Shown here: piece after piece, positions 25,705 to 34,426 of the stretch
Position numbering within the stretch: position 1 is the first letter of the stretch
How the letters are laid out: each line of letters begins with the position of its first letter
Notes under the pieces: generated by a model
Databases searched by the model: none
The model's input: the letters and a program-made list of their open reading frames with translations, nothing else
Told to the model about the DNA's origin: nothing
Position numbers and translations under genes: made by a program
Assembly (NCBI GenBank): GCA_965199105.1
Contig: CBDAQO010000002.1
Coordinates: forward strand, 1,240,001-1,304,000
DNA from: LMUY01 sp965199105
GTDB lineage: Bacteria > Pseudomonadota > Alphaproteobacteria > Acetobacterales > Acetobacteraceae
Reading direction: 5' to 3'
Length of the DNA: 64,000 bases

Positions 25705-25722
25705 GACGCCCCTCATGGCGTC
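25705..25722. promoter_or_regulatory. Palindrome between maiA and the gentisate dioxygenase gene
   Basis: GACGCC and GGCGTC form a perfect 6-bp inverted repeat around a 6-nt centre. It overlaps the ribosome-binding stretch of maiA and lies in the 92-base divergent region. The size and position fit a MarR-type operator, but the arms are short and GC-rich, so chance is possible. Confidence 0.35.
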
Positions 25723-25738
25723 TACTGCGCCATCGGAC

Positions 25739-25767
25739 TTGACCCTAGGAGAAAGAACGCATACTGT
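25739..25767 (+). promoter_or_regulatory. Sigma-70-type promoter for the gentisate dioxygenase operon
   Basis: TTGACC at 25739-25744 and TACTGT at 25762-25767 are separated by 17 bases, matching the vegetative -35/-10 layout. The dioxygenase ATG is 27 bases further with GGGGGAA before it. The stretch around it is locally less GC-rich than its surroundings. Confidence 0.55.
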
Positions 25768-25793
25768 CAATCTAACAAAAACGGGGGAACGCA

Positions 25794-26870
25794 ATGGACA
25801 CGCAAGCAGCCGAGGCACACGCGACCGACACACCCGAGCGGCTCGCTTTCTACCAGCGCATTGGCAAGGACAACCTCACCCCGCTATGGACCTCGCTAGC
25901 CAACCTGGTGACGCCCGAGCCGCGCAGCCCCTGCCAGCCGGCTTCATGGCGGTTCGACACCATCCGCAGCGCCATGCTGGAAGCGGGCGCGCTGATCACC
26001 GCCAAGGAAGCCGAGCGCCGCGTCCTGGTACTGGAAAACCCCGGCCTGCGCGGTCAATCCCGCATCACCACTGACCTCTACGCGGGCGTCCAACTCGTGC
26101 TGCCCGGCGAAGTCGCCCCGTCGCACCGCCATACCCAGTCCGCCCTGCGCTTCGTGCTCGAAGGCAGCGGCGCCTACACCGCCGTCAATGGCGAAAAGAC
26201 CATCATGCACGAGGGCGACTTCATCATCACCCCGCCGATGGCCTGGCACGACCACGGCAACCCGAGCGAGGCGCCCATCTTCTGGCTCGATGGCCTCGAC
26301 ATCCCGGTCGTGTCCTTCCTCGACGTCTCGTTCGCCGAACACCTGGACGTGGACGAGCAGCCCATCACCCGCCCGGTCGGCGACAGCGACGCCCGCTACG
26401 GCGCCAACCTGCTGCCGGTGGACCACGCCGCCGCCGGTGGCGCCTCCCCGGTGTTCAACTACCCCTACGACCGCACCCGCGAGGCGCTAGAGCGCATGCG
26501 CCGGCTGGACGAGTGGGACGCCTGCCACGGGCTCAAGATGCGCTACACCAATCCCATCACCGGCAACCACGCCATGGCCACCATGGGCACCTTCGTGCAA
26601 TTGCTGCCCAAGGCGTTCGCCACCAGCGCCTACCGCGCGACCGACGCCACCGTGTTCGCCTGCATCGAGGGCAGCGGCCGCAGCATCGTCTCACGCCGCA
26701 ATGGCGAGGAGGACTTCGTGGTCGAGTGGGGCAAGCGAGACCTGTTCGTGGTGCCGTCCTGGCATAAGGTGCGGCACCAGGCGGCGGAGGACGCGGTGCT
26801 GTTCTCGTTCTCCGACCGCCCCATCCAACAAGCGCTCCATCTCTTTCGCGAGGACCGTGGCAATGCCTGA
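25794..26870 (+). CDS. gtdA: Gentisate 1,2-dioxygenase
   Basis: 358 residues, a bicupin of normal length. The first cupin has PSHRHTQSALRFVLEG and HEGDFIITPPMAWHDHGN, which carry the iron-binding histidines; the second cupin is around ACIEGSGRSI to VVPSWHKVRHQ. The enzyme uses Fe(II) and O2 to open gentisate to maleylpyruvate. It is the hub of the island: the 3-hydroxybenzoate hydroxylase and the salicylyl-CoA route both feed it. It overlaps the next gene by eight bases. Confidence 0.95.
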   Translation: MDTQAAEAHATDTPERLAFYQRIGKDNLTPLWTSLANLVTPEPRSPCQPASWRFDTIRSAMLEAGALITAKEAERRVLVLENPGLRGQSRITTDLYAGVQLVLPGEVAPSHRHTQSALRFVLEGSGAYTAVNGEKTIMHEGDFIITPPMAWHDHGNPSEAPIFWLDGLDIPVVSFLDVSFAEHLDVDEQPITRPVGDSDARYGANLLPVDHAAAGGASPVFNYPYDRTREALERMRRLDEWDACHGLKMRYTNPITGNHAMATMGTFVQLLPKAFATSAYRATDATVFACIEGSGRSIVSRRNGEEDFVVEWGKRDLFVVPSWHKVRHQAAEDAVLFSFSDRPIQQALHLFREDRGNA

Positions 26871-27552
26871 GTTCGTCATCCCCACCCCGCCCACGGCAAG
26901 CGTGGCCGTCGCCGGCGCAACCGAGCGCTTCCCGGTGCGCCGCATCTTCTGCGTCGGCCGCAACTATGCCGCCCACGCCCGCGAAATGGGCCGCGACCCA
27001 GACCGGGAAGCGCCGTTCTTCTTCCTCAAGCCCGCCGACGCCGTGGTGGACGACGGCGCCGCCATCCCCTACCCGCCGCAAACCAGCAACCTGCACTACG
27101 AGATGGAACTGGTGGTGGCCATCGGCCGCGCCGGCGCCAACATCACCCCGGAGTCCGCGCTCGATCACGTCTGGGGCTACGGCGTCGGCATCGACCTGAC
27201 CCGGCGGGACCTGCAGCTCGCCGCCCGCGAGCAGGGCCGCCCGTGGGACTGGGGCAAAGGCTTCGACCGCTCGGCCCCGATCGCTCCGCTGCACCCCGTT
27301 GCCGAGGTTGGCCATCTCGCCGCCGGCCGCATTTGGCTGGCAGTGAACAGCACGGTGAAGCAGGACTCCGACATCGCCAAGCTGATCTGGCCCGTGCCGG
27401 ACATCATCAGCATCGCGTCCCAATCCATGACGCTGCAGCCCGGTGACCTCATCATGACCGGCACGCCAGAGGGCGTCGGCCCGTTGCAGCGCGGCGACAC
27501 CATCACCGGCGGCGTCGACGGCTTGGGCGGGATCACGCTCCACATCACCTGA
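26863..27552 (+). CDS. Fumarylpyruvate hydrolase, FAH family
   Basis: 229 residues. FCVGRNYAAHAREMGR and PFFFLKPADAVVDDG match NagK-type fumarylpyruvate hydrolases; LHYEMELVVAIG supplies metal-binding Glu residues, YGVGIDLTRRDLQ an Asp, and GDLIMTGTPEGVGP is the classic C-terminal motif of the FAH fold. It cleaves fumarylpyruvate to fumarate and pyruvate, the last step of the gentisate route. ATG 26863 overlaps the end of the dioxygenase gene by eight bases, so the two are coupled. Confidence 0.94.
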   Translation: MPEFVIPTPPTASVAVAGATERFPVRRIFCVGRNYAAHAREMGRDPDREAPFFFLKPADAVVDDGAAIPYPPQTSNLHYEMELVVAIGRAGANITPESALDHVWGYGVGIDLTRRDLQLAAREQGRPWDWGKGFDRSAPIAPLHPVAEVGHLAAGRIWLAVNSTVKQDSDIAKLIWPVPDIISIASQSMTLQPGDLIMTGTPEGVGPLQRGDTITGGVDGLGGITLHIT

Positions 27553-27553
27553 A

Positions 27554-27585
27554 CCCGGTGGGGGCGCGCGCGCCGGGGAACCGGG
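27554..27585. repeat. Nested inverted repeat after the gentisate operon
   Basis: CCCGGT at 27554-27559 pairs with ACCGGG at 27580-27585, enclosing the self-complementary GGCGCGCGCGCC at 27563-27574. It begins right after the hydrolase stop. There is no T-run, so it could at most weaken read-through into the monooxygenase gene or protect the upstream message. Confidence 0.4.
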
Positions 27586-27611
27586 CACGCCGATTGCATC
27601 GCCGCCGGGCC

Positions 27612-28913
27612 ATGCCCGCCACCCAGATGCACCTCGTCGCCTACCTCAGGACCGGCCCCACCGCGAGCTACGCCGGCAGTTGGCGCCACCCCGGCGCCCC
27701 GCTGGACGATATTTGGCACGGCGAGCGCTACGAGCACATCGCCCGCTGCCTCGAAGTCGCGCGGTTCGACGCCGCCTTCTTTGCCGACACGCTCGGCCTG
27801 CCCGACATCTACAAGGGCAGCTTCGCCGACTACATCGGCCGCGGCGGCCAGACCAGCCTGCTCGACCCGATGACCGTGCTGCCCCTGATGGCCCGCGTCA
27901 CCCGCCATCTCGGCCTCGCCACCAGCATCTCCACCACCTTCAACCAGCCCTACCAAATCGCCCGCTCGCTCGGTTCGCTCGACCTGCTCAGCCGCGGCCG
28001 GGCCGGCTGGAACGTCGTCACCTCGGCCAGCGACACCGAGGCGCGCAATTTCGGCATGGACGGCGTGCCGCCCAAATCCGAGCGCTACGACCGCGCCGAC
28101 GACGTGCTCGAGGCCTGCTGCAAGCTGTGGGATTGCTGGGCGCCGGACGCCGTGGTCATGGACCGGGACGCCGGCCTGTTCATGGACCCGGGCAAGATCC
28201 GCCACGCCGACCACATCGGCCCGTTCGTGAAGGTGCGCGGCCCGCTCTCCATCCCGCGCAGCCCGCAAGGCCGTCCGGTGATCCTGCAGGCCGGGTCGTC
28301 CCCGCGCGGGCGGGACTGTGCCGCGCGCTGGGCCGACGTGGTCTTCTGCACCCCGGCGACCAAGGCCGACGGCATCGCCTTCGTGGCCGACATGCACGCC
28401 CGCCTGCGCGCGTTCGGCCGCGATCCGGCGCATTGCAAAATCCTGCCCACGCTTTCGGTGGTAATCGGCGAAACCCAGTCCATCGCGCAGGAAAAGGCCG
28501 ACTTCCTCGACAGCCGGGTCGATCCGGAGCTGGTGATGGCGTCCTCCTCCAGCCTGCTCGGCGTCGACCTCAGCCGGGTGGAAACGGCGGAACAGGCGGA
28601 GGCGGAGGCCGGTAACCAGGGCATCGCCGGGTCACGCGACCGCATGAGCCAGTTGGCCCGCGCGCAAGGCATCAGCTTCGCCGCCGCCGTCCGCAAGCCG
28701 CGCGGCCTGCTCGCCGGCACGCCCGCCATGATCGCCGACGTAATGGAGGATTGGTTCACCGCCGGCGCCTGTGACGGCTTCGTGCTGCCGCCGACGCTGT
28801 TCCCCACCACGTTCGAGGAGTTCGGCCGCATGGTGACGCCCGAGCTGCAACGCCGCGGCCTGCTGCGGCGGGAGTACACCGGGCAGACCCTGCGCGAGAA
28901 CCTGCTCGCCTGA
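27612..28913 (+). CDS. NtaA/DszA-type FMNH2-dependent monooxygenase (LLM class)
   Basis: 433 residues from ATG 27612. The bacterial luciferase-like TIM barrel is shown by VAYLRTGPTASYAGSWRHP, FDAAFFADTLGLPD, SRGRAGWNVVTSA and LRREYTGQTLRENL, all typical of the nitrilotriacetate/dibenzothiophene-sulfone monooxygenase group. These enzymes take reduced flavin from a separate reductase to cleave C-N or C-S bonds. It is followed by a peptide/aminopolycarboxylate-type ABC transporter and two further enzymes of the same class. Substrate is unknown; no flavin reductase gene is seen in the window. Confidence 0.88.
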   Translation: MPATQMHLVAYLRTGPTASYAGSWRHPGAPLDDIWHGERYEHIARCLEVARFDAAFFADTLGLPDIYKGSFADYIGRGGQTSLLDPMTVLPLMARVTRHLGLATSISTTFNQPYQIARSLGSLDLLSRGRAGWNVVTSASDTEARNFGMDGVPPKSERYDRADDVLEACCKLWDCWAPDAVVMDRDAGLFMDPGKIRHADHIGPFVKVRGPLSIPRSPQGRPVILQAGSSPRGRDCAARWADVVFCTPATKADGIAFVADMHARLRAFGRDPAHCKILPTLSVVIGETQSIAQEKADFLDSRVDPELVMASSSSLLGVDLSRVETAEQAEAEAGNQGIAGSRDRMSQLARAQGISFAAAVRKPRGLLAGTPAMIADVMEDWFTAGACDGFVLPPTLFPTTFEEFGRMVTPELQRRGLLRREYTGQTLRENLLA

Positions 28914-28976
28914 CCCATGGCACGCTCCTTGCTGCGCTCCCAGGGCGGAGCTGACCGCAGCAACGAAAGGCCCGCC

Positions 28977-30473
28977 ATGCCGCTCTCCCGCCGAACCCTG
29001 GTGGCCACCAGCCTGGCCGCCGCCGCCATCATCCGCCCCGCCCACGCCGCGGCCATGGTCATGCGCATCGGCATCGGCACCTCGCTGGCCACGCTCGACC
29101 CGCTGCGCACCACCATCGGCGACGAGTACATCTACGACAACCTGCTGTTCAACGGCCTGACCCGGATGCGGGCCGACCTCTCCATCGAGCCCGACCTGGC
29201 CGAAAGCTGGAGCTTCACCAACGACACCAAGCGCTGGACCTTCAAGCTGCGGTCCGGCGTGAAATTCCACGACGGCAGCCCCTTCACCGCCGACGACGTG
29301 GTGGCGCTGTTCACCCGCATGGCCGACCCGGCCACCATCGCGCCGGTGAAAAGCCAGTACGAGATGGTGGAAAAGGTCACCGCGGCCGACCCGCAGACCG
29401 TGGTGTTCGACCTGAAATTCCCCTACGGCGGGTTCGCCGACATCCTGTCCGACCGCCAGGTGAAGATCACGCCCCGGGCGCAGGCGGCCAACCTCGCCAC
29501 CCATCCGGTCGGCACCGGCCCGTTCAAGTTCGTCAGCTACGCCCCCGGGGACCGGCTCGTGCTCACCCGCTTCAACGACTACTACGAGGCCGGGCTGCCC
29601 AAGCTCGCCGGCGTGGAGCTGCGCATCATCCCGGAAATGGCCGTCAAGATCGCCGCCCTACAAGCCGGCGACCTCGACATCGTGTGGGACCTGCCGCTCG
29701 ACCAGGTCAAGCAGGTCCAGGGCGGCGGCGTGCGGGCCGAAAGCGTGCCCACCGCCTCGTGGGACGGCGCGGTGCTGAACAACCTGATCCCGCCGTTCGA
29801 CAATCCGGCGGTGCGGCAGGCCTTCCACCTCGCGGTCGACAAGGCCGACGTGGTGGAGCTCACCCTGTTCGGCCAGGGCGTGCCGACCATCAGCCCCATC
29901 CCGCCCACGCACCCGTTCTACGCCCATGACCTCGCGCTGCCCAAGACCGACCCAGCGGCCGCGCGCAAGCTGCTGGCGCAAGCCGGCTTCCCCGCGGGCA
30001 TCAAGCTGCCCATCATCGTCCCCGTCGGCCGCCCGGTGCGCGAGCGCCTGGGCGTCACCCTGCAGCAGCTCGCCAAGCCCGGCGGCTTCGACCTGCAGGT
30101 GCAGCGGGTGCCATACTCCTCGTTCGCCGCCGAAGTCTCGGGCAAGGCGCCGCTCTACGTCGACGGCTTTTTCGCCCGCCCCACCGTCGACACCAGCACC
30201 TATCCGTTCCTGCACAGCAAGGCGAGCTGGAACGAGGAGCTGTGGCACTACAGCAACCCGGCGGTGGACCGTGCGCTCGACGCCGCCCGGGTGAGCGGCG
30301 ACCCGGCGGTGCAGAAGCAGAACTACCTCGACTTCCAGGCCGCCCTGGTCGCCGACCCGGCGTCGTTCTTCGCCTACTCGGTCAACTTCGCCTGCGCCTA
30401 CCGCGAGGGCGTGGCGGGCGTGCAAACCCATCCCATGCGCTGGATCGACCTGCGCCACGCCACCATCGCCTAA
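28977..30473 (+). CDS. ABC transporter substrate-binding protein, family 5 (DppA/OppA type)
   Basis: 498 residues. The N-terminus MPLSRRTLVATSLAAAAIIRPAHAAA is a signal peptide with Arg-Arg (Tat-like). LDPLRTTIGDEYIYDNLLFNGLTR, LAESWSFT and KFHDGSPFTADDV are family 5 hallmarks, and VGTGPFKFVSYAPGD follows. GAAAGG lies before ATG 28977. It delivers peptides or peptide-like polyanions to the permeases that follow. Being embedded among NtaA-type monooxygenases suggests a chelator or an organosulfur or amine compound, by analogy with the EDTA/NTA Epp transporter; this is inference. Confidence 0.9.
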   Translation: MPLSRRTLVATSLAAAAIIRPAHAAAMVMRIGIGTSLATLDPLRTTIGDEYIYDNLLFNGLTRMRADLSIEPDLAESWSFTNDTKRWTFKLRSGVKFHDGSPFTADDVVALFTRMADPATIAPVKSQYEMVEKVTAADPQTVVFDLKFPYGGFADILSDRQVKITPRAQAANLATHPVGTGPFKFVSYAPGDRLVLTRFNDYYEAGLPKLAGVELRIIPEMAVKIAALQAGDLDIVWDLPLDQVKQVQGGGVRAESVPTASWDGAVLNNLIPPFDNPAVRQAFHLAVDKADVVELTLFGQGVPTISPIPPTHPFYAHDLALPKTDPAAARKLLAQAGFPAGIKLPIIVPVGRPVRERLGVTLQQLAKPGGFDLQVQRVPYSSFAAEVSGKAPLYVDGFFARPTVDTSTYPFLHSKASWNEELWHYSNPAVDRALDAARVSGDPAVQKQNYLDFQAALVADPASFFAYSVNFACAYREGVAGVQTHPMRWIDLRHATIA

Positions 30474-30482
30474 CCGGCGGCC

Positions 30483-31439
30483 GTGGCCGGGTTCATCCTG
30501 CGCCGGCTGCTCGGCATGGTCGGCGTGCTGTTCGGCATGTCGGTGCTGATCTTCGCCATCGTGCACATCCTCCCGGGCAATGTGGCCTACGCCATCCTGG
30601 GCGATTTCGCGACCAAGGACGCCGTGCTCGCGCTGCAGGCCAAACTGGGGCTGAACGACCCGTTGCTGGTGCAATACTGGCGCTGGCTCTGGGCCATGCT
30701 GCACGGCGACTTCGGCAGCTCGCTGGTGATGGCGCGCCCCGCCGGCCCGCTGATCGCCGACGCGCTGGGCCGCTCGGCGCTGCTCGCCAGCCTCGCCTTC
30801 GCGCTGGTGGCGGGCGGCGGCATCGCGCTCGGCCTGCACGCCGCCACCCATCGCGGCACGCTGGCGGACGCGGCGCTGACCTTGGCGCAATTCGTGCTGA
30901 TCGCGATCCCGGACTTCTTCTGGGGCATCGTCGCCGTGCTGGTGTTCGGCGCCTGGCTGCACTGGCTGCCCGCCACCGGCTACGCCCCGATCGCCCAAGC
31001 CGGCGTCTGGAACTGGGCCGCGCACCTGGTGCTGCCGGTGCTGGTGCTCTCGCTCGGCCTGCTGGCGCATGTCTCCCGGCTCACCCGCTCCGCCATGCTG
31101 GACGTGCTGGGCAGCCGCTACGTGCTGGCGGCGCGGGCGCGCGGGCTGGGCGAGCCGCGCGTGCTGTGGCGGCACGCGATGCCGAACGCGCTGCTGCCGG
31201 CCATCACCGTGCTCGCGATCGACGCCGGGTTGCTCATCGGCGGCATCGTGGTGACGGAGACGGTGTTCGCCTATCCGGGCCTCGGCCGCATGCTGGTGTT
31301 CGCCATCGAGAACCACGACCTGCCGCTGCTGCAAGCCGGCATGATGGTGGTGACGGCGATCTACGCCCTCACCAACCTCATCGCCGAGCTGCTCTACGCG
31401 GCGGTCAACCCGCGCATCCGCCTCGGGGCGGCGGCATGA
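30483..31439 (+). CDS. ABC transporter permease, DppB type
   Basis: 318 residues starting at GTG 30483, nine bases after the binding-protein stop. The N-terminus FILRRLLGMVGVLFGMSVLIFAIVHILPG is the standard DppB/OppB first helix. ARARGLGEPRVLWRHAMPNALLP is the coupling loop facing the ATPase, and GGIVVTETVFAYPGLGRM follows. About six membrane helices. It pairs with the DppC-type permease downstream. Confidence 0.92.
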   Translation: MAGFILRRLLGMVGVLFGMSVLIFAIVHILPGNVAYAILGDFATKDAVLALQAKLGLNDPLLVQYWRWLWAMLHGDFGSSLVMARPAGPLIADALGRSALLASLAFALVAGGGIALGLHAATHRGTLADAALTLAQFVLIAIPDFFWGIVAVLVFGAWLHWLPATGYAPIAQAGVWNWAAHLVLPVLVLSLGLLAHVSRLTRSAMLDVLGSRYVLAARARGLGEPRVLWRHAMPNALLPAITVLAIDAGLLIGGIVVTETVFAYPGLGRMLVFAIENHDLPLLQAGMMVVTAIYALTNLIAELLYAAVNPRIRLGAAA

Positions 31440-31449
31440 CGGCCCTGTT

Positions 31450-32307
31450 GTGACAACCCTGGCGCTGCCCCGCCTCCGCCCGCCCTCGCCGCTGCTGCTC
31501 GGCGGCGCCCTGCTGCTGGTGGTGGCCGCCGCCTGCCTGGTCGGCACGCTCGCCACCCCCTATGACCCCACCGCCTTCGCCGTGCGCGCCCGGCTGCAGC
31601 CGCCCTCGCTGCCGCACCCGTTTGGCACCGACGAGTTCGGCCGCGACGTGTTCTCCCGCGTGCTGGCCGGCGGCTACCTATCGCTGGCGACCGGGTTCGG
31701 CGCCATGCTGATCAGCGTCGTGTTCGGCGTCCCGCTCGGGCTGGCGGCCGCATTCTACAAAGGCGCCGTGCAGGAGGTGATCATGCGCGCCATGGACCTG
31801 CTGATCTCGCTACCGCCCGTCCTGCTCGGCCTGCTGGTGCTGGCCGTCACCCCGCCGGGCCTGCTGAAAACCATCGCCGCGGTGGGCCTGGTGTACGTCC
31901 CCATCCTGGTGCGGCTCACCCGGGCGGTGGCGCTCGGCCTGCTCGAGGAGGATTTCGTCCAGGTCGCCCGCGCGCGCGGGGAGGGGGCGCTGCCGATCCT
32001 GTGGCACGAGATCCTGCCCAACGCATGGCCGCCGATCATCGTAGAATGCGGGCTGCGCGTCACCTTCGCCATTCTGCTCGGCACGGCGCTGTCCTTCCTC
32101 GGCCTGGGGCCGCAGCCGCCAGCCAGCGAGTGGGGCCTGATGATCGCCGATGGCCGTGGCTTCCTCACCGAAGCGCCCTGGATTTGCCTCGCACCCGGCC
32201 TGTGCCTCTGCCTGCTGCTGGTCTCGGTGAACATGGTCGGCGAAGGCCTGCGCGAACGGCTCGACCCCAAGCTAAGTGGCTGGAGCCTGGGTGGCCGGCA
32301 TGGCTGA
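31450..32307 (+). CDS. ABC transporter permease, DppC type
   Basis: 285 residues with a GTG start at 31450. PHPFGTDEFGRDVFSRVLAG is the invariant DppC/OppC motif after the first helix, and VARARGEGALPILWHEILPN is the coupling loop. The C-terminus reads WICLAPGLCLCLLLVSVNMVGEGLRERLDP, as expected for the last helix. The fused ATPase gene starts eight bases before this stop. The GTG start is not well supported by a ribosome site. Confidence 0.92.
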   Translation: MTTLALPRLRPPSPLLLGGALLLVVAAACLVGTLATPYDPTAFAVRARLQPPSLPHPFGTDEFGRDVFSRVLAGGYLSLATGFGAMLISVVFGVPLGLAAAFYKGAVQEVIMRAMDLLISLPPVLLGLLVLAVTPPGLLKTIAAVGLVYVPILVRLTRAVALGLLEEDFVQVARARGEGALPILWHEILPNAWPPIIVECGLRVTFAILLGTALSFLGLGPQPPASEWGLMIADGRGFLTEAPWICLAPGLCLCLLLVSVNMVGEGLRERLDPKLSGWSLGGRHG

Positions 32308-34426
32308 CGCCGCGCTGGTCGACCCGGCGCCCGCCATCACCACCGCGCCCGCCGGGCTGACCGTGGCCGGCCTGTCGGTGGCCTTCCCGTCCCGCTCCGG
32401 CTGGCTGCAGGCGCTGGACGGCGTGGGCCTCACTCTCCCACCCGGCGGGGTGCTGGGGCTGGTGGGCGAGTCCGGCTCCGGCAAGTCCACCGTGCTGCTG
32501 GCCCTGCTCGGCCTGCTGGGCCCGGCGGCCCGGGTCGGCGGCACGCTGCACTACGCCGGCCACGACCTGCGCCAGGCAGCGGGCAGCCTGCGTGGCCGGC
32601 GCATCGGCATGGTGTTCCAGGACACCGCGGCCGCGCTGAACCCGGCCCTGACGGTGGGCATGCAGCTCACCGAGCCGATGCGCCTGCATCTGGGCCTGCC
32701 GCAGCCCGAGGCCTGGGCCCGCGCCACCGCGCTCCTGGCCGAAACCGGGCTGCCGCGGCCCGGGCACGTGATGCGCAGCTACGCCCACCAGCTCTCCGGC
32801 GGCATGAAGCAGCGCGTCGGGATCGCGGCGGCGCTCGCCATCGAGCCCGACCTGCTGCTGCTCGACGAACCCACCACCGCGCTGGACGTGACGATCGAGG
32901 CGCAAATCCTCGCTTTGCTGGACCAACTGCGGGCGCGCCGCCGTCTCTCCATGCTGTTGGTGAGCCACAATCTCGCCATCGCCGACCGCCTATGTGACGA
33001 GGTGGCCGTGCTCTACGCCGGGCGCGTGGTGGAAACCGGTGCCGCTGCCGACGTGCTGCGCCGCCCGCGCCACCCCTACACGCGCGGCCTGCTGGCAGCC
33101 CTGCTCCGCCCCGACCGCCCCCATGCCGGCCGCCTCGCCCCCATCCCCGGCGGCTTGCCGGACCTGACCCAGCCCGACTCCGGCTGCAACTTCCGCCCGC
33201 GCTGCCCCTTCACCGCCGCCGGATGCAACCAGCCGCAAGCTTTGCATCTCCCTCTCCCGCGGGTGGGAGAGGGTTGGGGTGAGGGCGCGAGCGCGGCAAA
33301 CATTCCCTTTTATGACGCCCAAAGCGCCCTCACCCCGTCCCTCTCCCACCATCGCGCCGCCTGCCACCGCGCCGACGCCATCCTCGGGCAACCCTGGCCC
33401 GCCGCAGCCGCACCCGCCGCAATGCCCCGCCCCGCCGCCACCGCCCCGCTCCTCCAAGCGGAGGGGCTCGCCGTGCGCTTCCACCAGGGCGGCTGGCTGG
33501 CCCGCGCCCTCGGCCGCGCCAGCTTCGTGCAGGCGGTCGACGGCGTCTCGCTCACCATCCGGCCCGGCGAGGTGGTCGGCCTGGTGGGCGAAAGCGGCTG
33601 CGGCAAGTCCACTCTCGGGCGCCTGCTGCTCCGCTTGATCCCGGCCCAATCCGGCACCCTGCACTTCGCCGGCCAAACGGTGGCGGCCCGGCCCGGCCCC
33701 GCGTTCCGCCGCGGCGCGCAGATCGTGTTCCAGAACCCGGACACGGCGCTCAACCCCCGCCAAACCGTGGGCGCCAGCCTCGGCCGCGCCCTGCGCTGGT
33801 TCGGCGTGCGCGGCCCCGACGTGGCGCCGCAAACCGGCCACCTGCTCGACCTCGTCCGCCTGCCGCGCCGCTATGCCGACCGCTTCCCGCACCAGCTTTC
33901 CGGCGGCGAGAAGCAGCGCGTCGGCATCGCCCGCGCCCTCGCCTCCAACCCGGGCTTCCTGGTGTGCGACGAAGCCGTCTCCGCGCTGGACGTCTCGGTG
34001 CAGGCGGCGGTGCTGAACCTGCTCAGCGACCTGCGCGCAGACTTAGGCGTGGCCTTCCTGTTCATCAGCCACGACATCGGCGTCATCGCCCATATCGCCG
34101 ACCGGGTGGTGGTGATGTTCGCCGGGTCGGTGCTGGAACAAGGCGCCACCGCCGACGTGCTGCGCCCGCCCTACCACCCCTACACCGAGCTGCTGCTGTC
34201 CTCAGTGCCGCTGATCGGCCGGGCGCATCGACCCCCGCCGGTGGTCTCCCGGCCTGCGCCCGCCGCCACCGGCTGCAAGTTCGCCGCCCGCTGCGCCCGC
34301 CACATCGGCCCGGCCTGTGACACCACCGCGCCGCCCTGGCAGGACGCAGGCGGCGGCCACGGCCTGGCTTGCCACATCCCCCTGGCCTCGCTGCGAGCGA
34401 TGCCGCATTGGTTGGACCCACCATGA
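32300..34426 (+). CDS. Fused two-domain peptide-type ABC ATPase (DppD-DppF)
   Basis: 708 residues from ATG 32300. Domain 1 (about 20-275) has Walker A GESGSGKST, signature LSGGMKQR and Walker B LLLLDEPTTALD. Domain 2 (about 385-635) has GESGCGKST, LSGGEKQR and LVCDEAVSALD, where Glu-Ala replaces the usual Glu-Pro. Each domain ends in the Cys-rich oligopeptide-transporter tail. In domain 1 that tail is split: FRPRCPF and AGCNQP are followed by about 35 foreign residues encoded by a REP-like palindrome before HRAACHRA resumes. The insertion keeps frame. The stop overlaps the next ATG (ATGA). Confidence 0.93.
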   Translation: MADAALVDPAPAITTAPAGLTVAGLSVAFPSRSGWLQALDGVGLTLPPGGVLGLVGESGSGKSTVLLALLGLLGPAARVGGTLHYAGHDLRQAAGSLRGRRIGMVFQDTAAALNPALTVGMQLTEPMRLHLGLPQPEAWARATALLAETGLPRPGHVMRSYAHQLSGGMKQRVGIAAALAIEPDLLLLDEPTTALDVTIEAQILALLDQLRARRRLSMLLVSHNLAIADRLCDEVAVLYAGRVVETGAAADVLRRPRHPYTRGLLAALLRPDRPHAGRLAPIPGGLPDLTQPDSGCNFRPRCPFTAAGCNQPQALHLPLPRVGEGWGEGASAANIPFYDAQSALTPSLSHHRAACHRADAILGQPWPAAAAPAAMPRPAATAPLLQAEGLAVRFHQGGWLARALGRASFVQAVDGVSLTIRPGEVVGLVGESGCGKSTLGRLLLRLIPAQSGTLHFAGQTVAARPGPAFRRGAQIVFQNPDTALNPRQTVGASLGRALRWFGVRGPDVAPQTGHLLDLVRLPRRYADRFPHQLSGGEKQRVGIARALASNPGFLVCDEAVSALDVSVQAAVLNLLSDLRADLGVAFLFISHDIGVIAHIADRVVVMFAGSVLEQGATADVLRPPYHPYTELLLSSVPLIGRAHRPPPVVSRPAPAATGCKFAARCARHIGPACDTTAPPWQDAGGGHGLACHIPLASLRAMPHWLDPP
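33249..33350 (+). repeat. REP-like palindromic element inserted in frame in an ABC ATPase gene
   Basis: The 26-bp arm at 33262-33287 (starts GGTGGGAGAGGGTTGGGG) matches the reverse complement of 33325-33350 (CGCCCTCACCCC then CTCTCCCACC) with two mismatches. A second small hairpin, CCCTCTCCC with GGGAGAGGG, occupies 33250-33273. This CCCTCTCCC/GGGTGAGGGC style is that of intergenic palindromic repeats common in proteobacteria. Here it is translated as part of the linker between the two ATPase domains, with no stop in this frame. The 37-base centre is not repetitive. Confidence 0.85.

Noticed and set aside
27554..27585. Rho-independent terminator after the fumarylpyruvate hydrolase
   Set aside because: The stem is strong but no T-run follows on either strand; kept only as an inverted repeat.
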